8,611 nucleotides of DNA, taken from JABDBK01 sp964533645 (GTDB lineage Bacteria; Pseudomonadota; Gammaproteobacteria; DSM-16500). Position 1 is the first letter of the stretch. Each line of letters begins with the position of its first letter. Below, piece by piece: positions 1 through 4,873 of the stretch. The stretch lies in assembly GCA_964533645.1 (NCBI GenBank), contig CAZHMQ010000091.1, forward strand, positions 1 through 8,611, read 5' to 3'. A program made the position numbers and the translations under genes. The notes under the pieces were generated by a model. That model did not search any database. It worked only from the letters and a program-made list of their open reading frames with translations, and had not been told where the DNA came from.

Positions 1-550
1 TTTTGGCTTGAAAAATGATAGCTGTTTTTTCTGGATTGGCGGTAAAACAACTGTTGATGATATTGAGTTTAGCATCTACTAGCCAAGAGGGTGACTCAAT
101 TCCGTTGCTGAGATCGCAAATGTTTTTGGGTTTTTTATCAAATTGTATATGCAATGAATCTAACATTTTTTGCCAAAAATCGCTGTAATGTTTGACAGTC
201 CACGCATGAAATTCAACCACATCATGAATATCAAGTGATTCCATGGAATGATAGATATTTGTGGTTTTTATCATTTCCGAATCGGGGAGATAAGCAGGAG
301 CGCTATCAAGCTTATCAGGCCATTCCGGATAAATGGTTGTAAAGAGAAAGCGATGGAGTGAGAAAGGGTCGGTCGGTCGCAAAACATGTTGTGAGAGATA
401 TTTCCAAGCAAGTTCTGGACTGTGGGTTTTTAGTATAGTATTAATGGTTTTAGCCATTTTTAAAGCTTGATCGGTAGAAATGCCATGTTGAATAAGTTGC
501 TTAGGTGAAACAGGCCATGTATTGACCGAACTTAGGTCAGAATTGTGCAT
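1..550 (-). CDS. AMP-forming acyl-CoA synthetase, N-terminal fragment (runs off left edge)
   Basis: The minus strand is open from an ATG at 550 to the window edge, giving 183 residues without a stop. The visible part resembles the N-terminal region of acetyl-CoA-synthetase-like AMP-forming enzymes, notably the group related to plant acyl-activating enzymes 17/18. An aromatic/His stretch TDPFSLHRFLF lies near 60-70, followed by FHAWTVKHYSDFWQKML (114-130), then DLSNGIESPSWLVDAKLNI (146-164) and an N-x-C-F segment, which match the pre-AMP-binding cap (ACAS_N-like) of such enzymes. The AMP-binding motifs and catalytic lysine lie outside the window, so the substrate cannot be told. The family activates a carboxylic acid with ATP and joins it to CoA in the cytoplasm. 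A GAGG lies 5 nt before the ATG, within the 3' arm of an inverted repeat. The gene is divergent from queC. The family call is fairly firm; the substrate is unknown. Confidence 0.75.
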   Translation of the reverse strand, partial: MHNSDLSSVNTWPVSPKQLIQHGISTDQALKMAKTINTILKTHSPELAWKYLSQHVLRPTDPFSLHRFLFTTIYPEWPDKLDSAPAYLPDSEMIKTTNIYHSMESLDIHDVVEFHAWTVKHYSDFWQKMLDSLHIQFDKKPKNICDLSNGIESPSWLVDAKLNIINSCFTANPEKTAIIFQAK

Positions 551-555
551 TAAAT

Positions 556-582
556 CCTCAGGTCATTAGTTTTTTCCTGAGG
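556..582 (-). promoter_or_regulatory. Inverted repeat over the ribosome binding site of the acyl-CoA synthetase gene
   Basis: CCTCAGG (556-562) and CCTGAGG (576-582) are perfect 7-nt complementary arms with a 13-nt loop. Read on the minus strand, the downstream arm contains the GAGG Shine-Dalgarno-like sequence 5 nt before the ATG at 550, so the folded mRNA would hide it. The same dyad could equally be a protein operator in the divergent queC/acyl-CoA synthetase spacer. No T-tract follows on either strand, so a terminator is unlikely. Function is inferred from position only. Confidence 0.35.
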
Positions 583-617
583 GGAATGGTACAATAAAAC
601 CCTTCAAATAAGAAAGT

Positions 618-1310
618 ATGAGTAGAGTGGTTATGCAAAAAAAAGCAGTCATTTTGTTTTCTGGTGGCTTAGATTCTACGACGTGTTTAGCAATCGCAAA
701 AGATCAAGGTTTTATTCCTTATACCTTAAGTTTTTCCTACGATCAAAAACATAAATTTGAACTCGATGCTGCCGAAAAAATTGCTAAGCAACAAGGCTCT
801 GTGGAACACAAAGTTGTCCCTCTTTCCTTAGGACTTGTAGGCGGCTCTGCTTTAACTGATCCTACGATAGAAGTTCCCGATTATCAACAAAGTCAGGAGA
901 TTCCTGTCACGTATGTGCCAGCACGAAATACAATATTTTTATCCATTGCATTAGCTTGGGCTGAAGTATTAAATGCTTTTGATATTTTTATTGGCATTAA
1001 TGCAGTGGATTATTCTGGCTATCCCGATTGTCGACCTGAGTATTTAAAAACTTTCGAAAAATTATCGAATTTAGCAACTAGAGCGGGAGTCGAAGGGGGG
1101 AAATACTCTATTCATGCACCTTTACTCCACTGGGACAAAAGTCAAATAATTTTAGAAGGTATGCGTTTAGGTGTGGATTACAGCCAAACGACTTCATGTT
1201 ATCGTTTGGATGTTGAAGGACGTGCTTGCAGTCGTTGCGATAGCTGTTATTATCGTAAAGAAGGATTTAAAAAAGCCGGGATTGAAGATCCGACTAAGTA
1301 CCAAGTTTAA
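618..1310 (+). CDS. queC: 7-cyano-7-deazaguanine (preQ0) synthase QueC
   Basis: QueC converts 7-carboxy-7-deazaguanine to preQ0 using ATP and ammonia, a cytoplasmic step on the way to queuosine in tRNA. The 230-residue length matches the family (E. coli about 231). The N-terminus carries the PP-loop nucleotide motif SGGLDSTTC (15-23). YVPARNTIFLSIALAWAE (99-116) and GINAVDYSGYPDCRPEY (126-142) are typical QueC segments. Four C-terminal cysteines, C194, C204, C207 and C210, have the C-x9-C-x2-C-x2-C spacing of the zinc site. All key residues are present. A second ATG at 633 (protein beginning MQKKAVILFSGG) fits family N-termini at least as well, and neither start has a strong ribosome site. 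A TACAAT box at 590-595 could be the -10 element, but no clear -35 is seen. The ankyrin gene follows after 25 nt, so the two may share a transcript. Confidence 0.97.
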   Translation: MSRVVMQKKAVILFSGGLDSTTCLAIAKDQGFIPYTLSFSYDQKHKFELDAAEKIAKQQGSVEHKVVPLSLGLVGGSALTDPTIEVPDYQQSQEIPVTYVPARNTIFLSIALAWAEVLNAFDIFIGINAVDYSGYPDCRPEYLKTFEKLSNLATRAGVEGGKYSIHAPLLHWDKSQIILEGMRLGVDYSQTTSCYRLDVEGRACSRCDSCYYRKEGFKKAGIEDPTKYQV

Positions 1311-1335
1311 AAAAAATTAAAAACGGGGAAAAAAC

Positions 1336-2388
1336 ATGCAAGATGATCGATTTTTTGTGAGAGCGTTAGAAGCAGCAGCTAAAGGTCCAGAAGCTTTTGC
1401 AGGTGAATTTGAAAAAAAAGATGCTGATGTAAATGTTGAAGTGTATAGGCATAATGGCGAGTATAGTTATTCTCATTCGCTTATCCATGCTATTATTCAA
1501 GATATTCCAGATGAGCAACTACCCATTTTTTTAAAGATTCTTATTCAACATGGGGTCTACTTAGAGGCGGTGGATAGTAAAGGAATGAGTCCATTGGTCC
1601 TTGCAGCTCAATGTGGAAAGAAAAATGCTGTCAACTTTCTTATTGAAAATAAGGTTAATGTAAATCCAGCGACTTATTCTCCTCTTTGTGCTGTAATGGA
1701 TTACTCTACTCCAAAAAATGAGTCTGATGTTTTAGATATAGTGAAAATTTTGATAAAACATCACGTGAATATCAATCTTCAAGATTCACGTCTTATGTCT
1801 CCACTGATACATTCGGCTAGAAGCAACTACCTCAATGTGATGGGTTATTTACTTTTAGAGGGGGCAGATTTATTCTTAAAATATACTTATTTTAATAATG
1901 GCGAAAGCTATGACCAAACAGTGCTTGGGGTGGCATTCGATAATTATATATATAGCATGCATAGCGGTAGTGAGGAGTCTAAACAAAAAACAAAACTATG
2001 CTTAGATATGCTTGTAAAAGCTACTATAGATTATTTATATCGTGAAGGATTTCAAAAAGATAATGTAGAATTATTTATAAATAATACTATACATGATTTA
2101 TCAGGAAATTTTGTTGCTGTGACTCCCGCATTTGCTGGGTCTAGTAGTGAAGCAGTAAAAAAATTATTAGAAGATACGATCAAACCTGCTGAATTTGCAG
2201 CACGTATTGAAGCGGAAAGAACAGAAAGAACACGTGCTTTTGGGATGGGCTCTATTCAGCGTCTAACCCAAGGCGAAATGAAAGCCGGCTCTCCTATCTA
2301 TAAATTTTTTACTAATGATGGTAAGCATGATCTCACGCGTGAGATATTTTCTTATGTGCATCCGGTTAAAAAACTGGGAAGAGGGTGA
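1336..2388 (+). CDS. Ankyrin-repeat protein, candidate secreted effector
   Basis: This is a 350-residue protein with about four degenerate ankyrin repeats between residues 45 and 182. The clearest is DSKGMSPLVLAAQCGKKNAV followed by FLIENKVNVN (80-110). Others are around HSLIHAIIQDIPDEQLPIFLKILIQHG (47-73), YSPLCAVMDY...VLDIVKILIKHHVNINLQD (114-150) and SPLIHSARSNYLNVMGYLLLEGADL (155-179). Residues 215-300 look helical and charged (a run of E/R/K near 288-300), and the last 50 residues contain IYKFFTNDGKHDLTREIFSY (321-340). I recognise no catalytic domain, signal peptide or membrane segment. Ankyrin repeats bind proteins, and in intracellular Legionellales such proteins are often type IV secretion substrates; applying that here is inference. 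GGGG at 1325-1328 is the likely ribosome site, 7 nt before the ATG. It lies 25 nt after queC, an apparently unrelated neighbour, and a palindrome-rich spacer follows. The specific function is unknown. Confidence 0.85.
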   Translation: MQDDRFFVRALEAAAKGPEAFAGEFEKKDADVNVEVYRHNGEYSYSHSLIHAIIQDIPDEQLPIFLKILIQHGVYLEAVDSKGMSPLVLAAQCGKKNAVNFLIENKVNVNPATYSPLCAVMDYSTPKNESDVLDIVKILIKHHVNINLQDSRLMSPLIHSARSNYLNVMGYLLLEGADLFLKYTYFNNGESYDQTVLGVAFDNYIYSMHSGSEESKQKTKLCLDMLVKATIDYLYREGFQKDNVELFINNTIHDLSGNFVAVTPAFAGSSSEAVKKLLEDTIKPAEFAARIEAERTERTRAFGMGSIQRLTQGEMKAGSPIYKFFTNDGKHDLTREIFSYVHPVKKLGRG

Positions 2389-2404
2389 AATGTTTCATTT
2401 ACCC
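2383..2404 (+). terminator. Weak hairpin at the end of the ankyrin-protein gene
   Basis: GGGT (2383-2386) and AAATG pair with CATTTACCC across a TTT loop, giving a 9-bp stem with one bulged G that overlaps the stop codon. The downstream sequence is only mildly T-rich (AGCTTTTAAGTTT) and begins too far away for a textbook intrinsic terminator, so this is a weak or factor-assisted candidate. Confidence 0.25.
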
Positions 2405-2429
2405 TGTTCAACCTAGCTTTTAAGTTTCC

Positions 2430-2595
2430 TGTAAGTGTTCACGGGGTATAGCAAAAAGAAGAATTCGTCATTGCGAGAAGCGCAGCGACGAAGCAATCCA
2501 AGCGCATTTGATCTACTAACGGACACTTTGGATTGCTTCACCCTCGCAAAAAGCGCTTGGGTTCGCAATGACGGTGTACCCCGTGAACGGTTACA
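2430..2595. repeat. MITE-like 166-bp element with 19-bp terminal inverted repeats and 6-bp flanking duplication
   Basis: The ends are TGTAA-GT-GTTCACGGGGTA (2430-2448) and its reverse complement with one dinucleotide changed (2577-2595; TACCCCGTGAAC-GG-TTACA). Outside both ends sits GTTTCC (2424-2429 and 2596-2601), which has the look of a target-site duplication. Nested inside is a second dyad: CGTCATTGCGA (2466-2476) against TCGCAATGACG (2563-2573), and AAGCAATCCAA (2491-2501) against TTGGATTGCTT (2528-2538). This inner pattern resembles palindromic repeats dispersed in Rickettsiales and Legionellales genomes. There is no transposase and no credible coding sequence. The outline is seen directly; mobility by a transposase supplied elsewhere is inferred. 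Confidence 0.7.
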
Positions 2596-2608
2596 GTTTC
2601 CTTACAAG

Positions 2609-2636
2609 CTCCGCCCTTTAGGGCGGGGTAGTTGAC
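2609..2636 (+). repeat. GC-rich hairpin followed by GTAGTTGAC, possible IS200/IS605-type end remnant
   Basis: CCGCCC (2611-2616), loop TTTA, and GGGCGG (2621-2626) form a perfect stem extendable by two more pairs (one a G-T wobble), followed by GGTAGTTGAC ending at 2636. A strong subterminal hairpin followed closely by a TTGAC-like sequence is how right ends of IS200/IS605 (tnpA/tnpB) elements look. No tnpA or tnpB coding remnant is present nearby, so this is at best a stranded end or an independent palindromic repeat. Confidence 0.4.
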
Positions 2637-2643
2637 CGTTGTG

Positions 2644-2690
2644 TCTGCGTGGAGCACGCTTACATACCCACAACGTATGCGGAGCACGAG
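2644..2690. repeat. Partial or diverged copy of the repeat family found at 6479-6620
   Basis: Positions 2658-2680 match 6536-6558 at 21 of 23 bases (shared core ACATACC-n-ACAACGTATGC), and both are preceded at nearly the same distance by TCTGCG (2644-2649 and 6523-6528). The core is itself an imperfect dyad (CATAC...GTATG). The outer inverted arms seen at 6479-6620 are not present here. Instead the core is flanked by a direct repeat, GGAGCACG (2651-2658 and 2681-2688). The common origin is supported by sequence identity; what it does is unknown. Confidence 0.55.
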
Positions 2691-2742
2691 TTACTCGACA
2701 TGCCTCGATTCATAACAAAATACTAGGTTATGCAAGAGTTCT

Positions 2743-2776
2743 ATTACGACCGCACGTTATACCTCGCGGTCGTAAT
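2743..2776. repeat. Strong hairpin between convergent ankyrin and fis genes
   Basis: ATTACGACCGC (2743-2753) and GCGGTCGTAAT (2766-2776) are perfectly complementary 11-nt arms with a 12-nt loop. It sits 32 nt beyond the fis stop codon. With no T-tract on either side it is not a textbook intrinsic terminator, but it could stop or protect transcripts arriving from either direction. The sequence resembles the CGTCATTGCGA-type palindromes in the neighbouring element, so it may simply be another copy of a dispersed repeat. Confidence 0.5.
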
Positions 2777-2808
2777 GACGATTTTATATTTACGTCAGGT
2801 GTTTGATA

Positions 2809-3075
2809 TTAATCCAACATACCATATTGTTTTAGTTTTTTGCGCAACGTACCGCGGGAGATGCCCAAAATATTAGCCATACGTACTTGATTATAGTGAG
2901 TATGATTAATCAATACTTCAAGTAAAGGACGTTCAATTTCTTCCAACAAGATGCCGTAAAAATCGACTGGTTGTTCGCCGCCTATATTGGTGAAATAATT
3001 GCGAAGGGTATCTTTTACAGCTTGTCTTAACGTTGTGCTGTCCAAATTCTCTGCTATTGCCATTTTCTCAATCAT
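2809..3075 (-). CDS. fis: Fis-family nucleoid-associated DNA-binding protein
   Basis: Fis is a small homodimeric protein that bends DNA and regulates transcription. The C-terminal half is classic Fis: YGILLEEIERPLLEVLI (helices of the dimer core) leading to the helix-turn-helix NQVRMANILGISRGTLRKKL and the ending KQYGMLD, closely matching the NQTRAA-x-INRGTLRKKLKKYGMN end of E. coli Fis (98 aa). The start at 3075 (88 aa) is preferred because GGAG lies 6 nt upstream. An in-frame ATG at 3087 would give 92 residues but has no ribosome site; it actually supplies the GGAG. The usual dusB partner is absent and the gene stands alone. Legionella species carry several Fis paralogues, so this may be one of a set rather than the only Fis. 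Downstream lies a strong hairpin, and upstream an AT-rich spacer with palindromes. Confidence 0.93.
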   Translation of the reverse strand: MIEKMAIAENLDSTTLRQAVKDTLRNYFTNIGGEQPVDFYGILLEEIERPLLEVLINHTHYNQVRMANILGISRGTLRKKLKQYGMLD

Positions 3076-3164
3076 AGTAAACTCCATGTTATCTACTCAT
3101 TCATTTCCATCATTAATTTATGGGCTTCAAATAAACACACTATTGATATAATATAAATAATTCA

Positions 3165-3211
3165 TGATCATTTTTTGTTATGTTCCATGAAGCATAATGT
3201 CATTATGATCA
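3165..3211. promoter_or_regulatory. Palindromes upstream of fis, possible operator
   Basis: CATAATG-T-CATTATG (3193-3207) is a perfect 15-nt dyad with one central base. TGATCA occurs twice, at 3165-3170 and 3206-3211. They lie 90-135 nt upstream of the fis start, in very AT-rich DNA that also contains TATATT-like -10 candidates (minus strand 3155-3150) without a convincing -35. The arrangement fits an operator or upstream activator site. The right palindrome also touches the end of the HU relic, so part of it may be ancestral coding sequence. Confidence 0.25.
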
Positions 3212-3482
3212 GGAATTAAGTATACTTATCTCAGCGTCATTCACTTGTTCTTTTCCTTTTCCAGCTTTGAAGTGAGGCACTGATTTAACCAGTGCAAACA
3301 TTTCTTTTCCGGTTTTGGGATTACGCATTTTGCGTGCCTCATTTTTTTACACTAAGGCTTTTAAACTCTACTAACGATACTTCACAGATGCCTGGAATGT
3401 TAATATTAAGAGCATATTCAGTGGTATCCATAGGAAGCCAAGTGACTCCTGCTATGTTTGATACTATCTGAATTTTATTCAT
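3209..3482 (-). pseudogene. Broken HU/IHF-family DNA-binding protein gene, frameshifted at an A7 tract
   Basis: Two short overlapping frames together spell a near-complete HU protein. The first (3482-3339, 47 aa) begins MNKIQIVSNIA, like HU N-termini (MNKTQLIDVIA), continues DTTEYALNI, then EVSLVEFKSLSVKK, matching the HU strand VQLVGFGTFKV. It stops at TGA immediately after seven A's (3348-3342). The second frame continues NEARKMRNPKTGKEMFALVK and SVPHFKAGKGKE, the unmistakable HU DNA-binding arm and C-terminus (RNPQTGKEI...VPAFVSGKALKD), ending at TGA 3211-3209. Against E. coli HU (90 aa) about seven residues are missing around residue 28, both conserved glycines of GFG are replaced (VEFKS), and the C-terminus is about ten residues longer. 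The ribosome site AAGGA (3493-3489) survives 6 nt before the ATG. The gene sits 42 nt after the coiled-coil gene on the same strand. It is most likely decaying, unless slippage at A7 restores the frame. Confidence 0.75.
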
Positions 3483-3524
3483 GCTCTTTCCTTAATATAG
3501 AGGGGTGATAGTATCGTTCAAAGT

Positions 3525-4139
3525 TTATTTATTTTTGGAGCTAGCTTCTACTGTTTCAGGTATTATTTCAACCTTTGAGGGTTCTTTTTTGGTTGATGCT
3601 ATAACAAGCAATTCTTCACTAGATTGATCAATTTTTCGAGGTTTTTTTGGTTGAACAGCGTTAACTTTTGCTTTGACCTTTGATTTGTTGGCTTTTGCGA
3701 TTTTCTTTTCCCATTTTTCGTCCATTAAAGCAATATAGTTGAAAATTGCTGAAAATTTAGCTTGTTTATGGGATAATATTTTTCCATGTTGTTGAATATC
3801 TTTTAATTGAGTTGACAGCTTCATGGCTTCATTATTTAACATCTCTAGCGCTTTTTTTGCGGCTTTAATTTGCTTTTTCGCCGTTGCTGTCAAATTATTT
3901 TTTGCTTTTGAGGTAAGAGCCGCATGTTTATTTTGGGCGACTGCTTGCTGCTTTTGCATTTTTAATAAAGAAGATTGGAGTTTGTTTTCTTGCTTTTTTA
4001 ATCCATTTAATTCTTTATCCAATTGAGCGGGTAATTTATTTGGAAGAGCGCGAAAATCATTCTCCATGTTTTCTGAAAGACACATAGTCTTACGGTTTGC
4101 TTTAGATATTTTAGAATTTTTAGCTGTTTTGCGTGACAT
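3525..4139 (-). CDS. Lysine-rich coiled-coil protein, possibly nucleic-acid binding
   Basis: This is a 204-residue protein of unknown function with very high Lys content. Residues 1-20 are basic (MSRKTAKNSKISKANRKT). Residues 36-130 form a long predicted helix with heptad character (LDKELNGLKKQENKLQSSLL...), rich in Lys, Gln, Ala and Leu, and read as a coiled coil. Residues 148-170 are a histone-H1-like Lys/Ala/Pro tail (KANKSKVKAKVNA, PKKPRK). The end is mixed acidic and basic (SSEELL...VEASSKNK). There are no signal peptide or membrane segments and no catalytic motif. The charge and the tail suggest binding to DNA or RNA in the cytoplasm, as in bacterial H1-like proteins; this is inference from composition. 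GAGG lies about 10 nt before the ATG, inside a GATG/CATC mini-dyad (4143-4155 region). The gene precedes the HU relic on the same strand and is divergent from the ProQ-like gene. Membership of a named family is not recognised. Confidence 0.8.
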   Translation of the reverse strand: MSRKTAKNSKISKANRKTMCLSENMENDFRALPNKLPAQLDKELNGLKKQENKLQSSLLKMQKQQAVAQNKHAALTSKAKNNLTATAKKQIKAAKKALEMLNNEAMKLSTQLKDIQQHGKILSHKQAKFSAIFNYIALMDEKWEKKIAKANKSKVKAKVNAVQPKKPRKIDQSSEELLVIASTKKEPSKVEIIPETVEASSKNK

Positions 4140-4330
4140 AACTGATGTTCCTCATCAAAAAATATTTAACGACGTTAGAATTTAACACTCTTTTATTGGA
4201 AAAGTCTATACCTAAGCGTTGTTTAATATTGATTTCAACACAAGAAGTAATTAGAGTACTGTTTTGGTTTTTAAACTTTCAAGATAAGAGCGTAAAGAGA
4301 CTATGAAGTATATTTCTGTAGGAGTAATGC

Positions 4331-4846
4331 ATGAGTAATTTGACTTTAAAAGAGCAATTAGAAGCTTTATCGTTAGGGTCATCCTCACCTTCCATGCCTG
4401 CTCCTGAAAAAAATACAAAAGTATTGAAAAAAAGTGGACCCCCAGCAGAACAAGTTAAACAAAAACCAGTTTGGCTTGAGCAAGCTCAGTATGGTGTTGA
4501 ATTGTTGAAGGCTTATTTTCCCGCGTGTTTTAAAGAAATGAAAGAAATCAAGCCATTAAAAATTGGAATTAAACAAGATTTAGTGAAATACCTCAGTACT
4601 CGCGATGATATAGTGTTAGGCGATAAAGCTTGTATGGTGAGTAGTCTTGCATATTATGTGAGTTCTGCGGCGTATCATCGAAATATGATAGAAGGTTCGA
4701 TGCGTATTGATCTGGAAGGTAATACTGCAGGTCTTGTAACGGCAGAAGAAGCACAATATTCATTAGAATGCCGAAAATCTAAACTGCATAAAAAAACCAA
4801 GCCTGCACCAAAAAATGTGCAAAAAAATGAGAAGCCAGCTCAATAA
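4331..4846 (+). CDS. ProQ/FinO-domain RNA chaperone
   Basis: The protein has 171 residues. Residues about 46-145 form the ProQ/FinO RNA-binding domain: WLEQAQYGVELLKAYFPACF (48-67), the family signature KPLKIGIKQDLV (74-85), a helix LGDKACMVSSLAYYVSSAAYH (96-116) and the strand GSMRIDLEGNTAG (122-134), matching ProQ RPLKIGIFQDLV and ATRVDLDGNPCG. This family binds structured small RNAs and mRNA 3' ends, and regulates stability and pairing. In Legionella a relative (RocC) controls competence. Residues 1-45 are a low-complexity linker after a short helix (LKEQLEALSLG), and 149-171 are a Lys/Pro-rich tail; ProQ's C-terminal Tudor-like domain is absent, as in short FinO/RocC types. GGAG at 4321-4324 with 6-nt spacing supports the start. 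The permease gene begins 27 nt downstream. The RNA targets cannot be read from the sequence. Confidence 0.92.
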   Translation: MSNLTLKEQLEALSLGSSSPSMPAPEKNTKVLKKSGPPAEQVKQKPVWLEQAQYGVELLKAYFPACFKEMKEIKPLKIGIKQDLVKYLSTRDDIVLGDKACMVSSLAYYVSSAAYHRNMIEGSMRIDLEGNTAGLVTAEEAQYSLECRKSKLHKKTKPAPKNVQKNEKPAQ

Positions 4847-4873
4847 AATGATATTTTTTATTAAGAGATTCCT

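Noticed and set aside
556..617. preQ1 riboswitch in the queC leader
   Set aside because: The AAAAAACTAA-like stretch lies on the opposite strand from queC, and the required 5' G-rich stem and C-rich loop pairing are missing.
2435..2635. A 66-codon GTG-initiated reading frame on the plus strand inside the repeat region
   Set aside because: It lies almost wholly within the inverted-repeat element, has no ribosome site, and its peptide (SLREAQRRSNP...WVRNDGV) is simply the translated palindrome, a common artefact of this repeat type.
3323..3348. Plus-strand intrinsic terminator (ACGCA-TTT-TGCGT then a T7 run)
   Set aside because: The stem is only 5 bp, six bases separate it from the T-run, and no plus-strand gene ends upstream. 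Both parts are coding sequence of the HU relic on the other strand.
3339..3348. Programmed -1 frameshift at A AAA AAA in the HU relic
   Set aside because: The heptamer is in the correct register for -1 slippage, but the -1 frame does not encode the HU arm; the HU continuation is in the +1 (equivalently -2) frame.
3823..4026. Plus-strand open frame opposite the Lys-rich coiled-coil gene
   Set aside because: It is rich in Phe/Ala/Cys, as expected from the complement of Lys/Ala/Glu codons, has no ribosome site, and is fully antisense to a better-supported gene.
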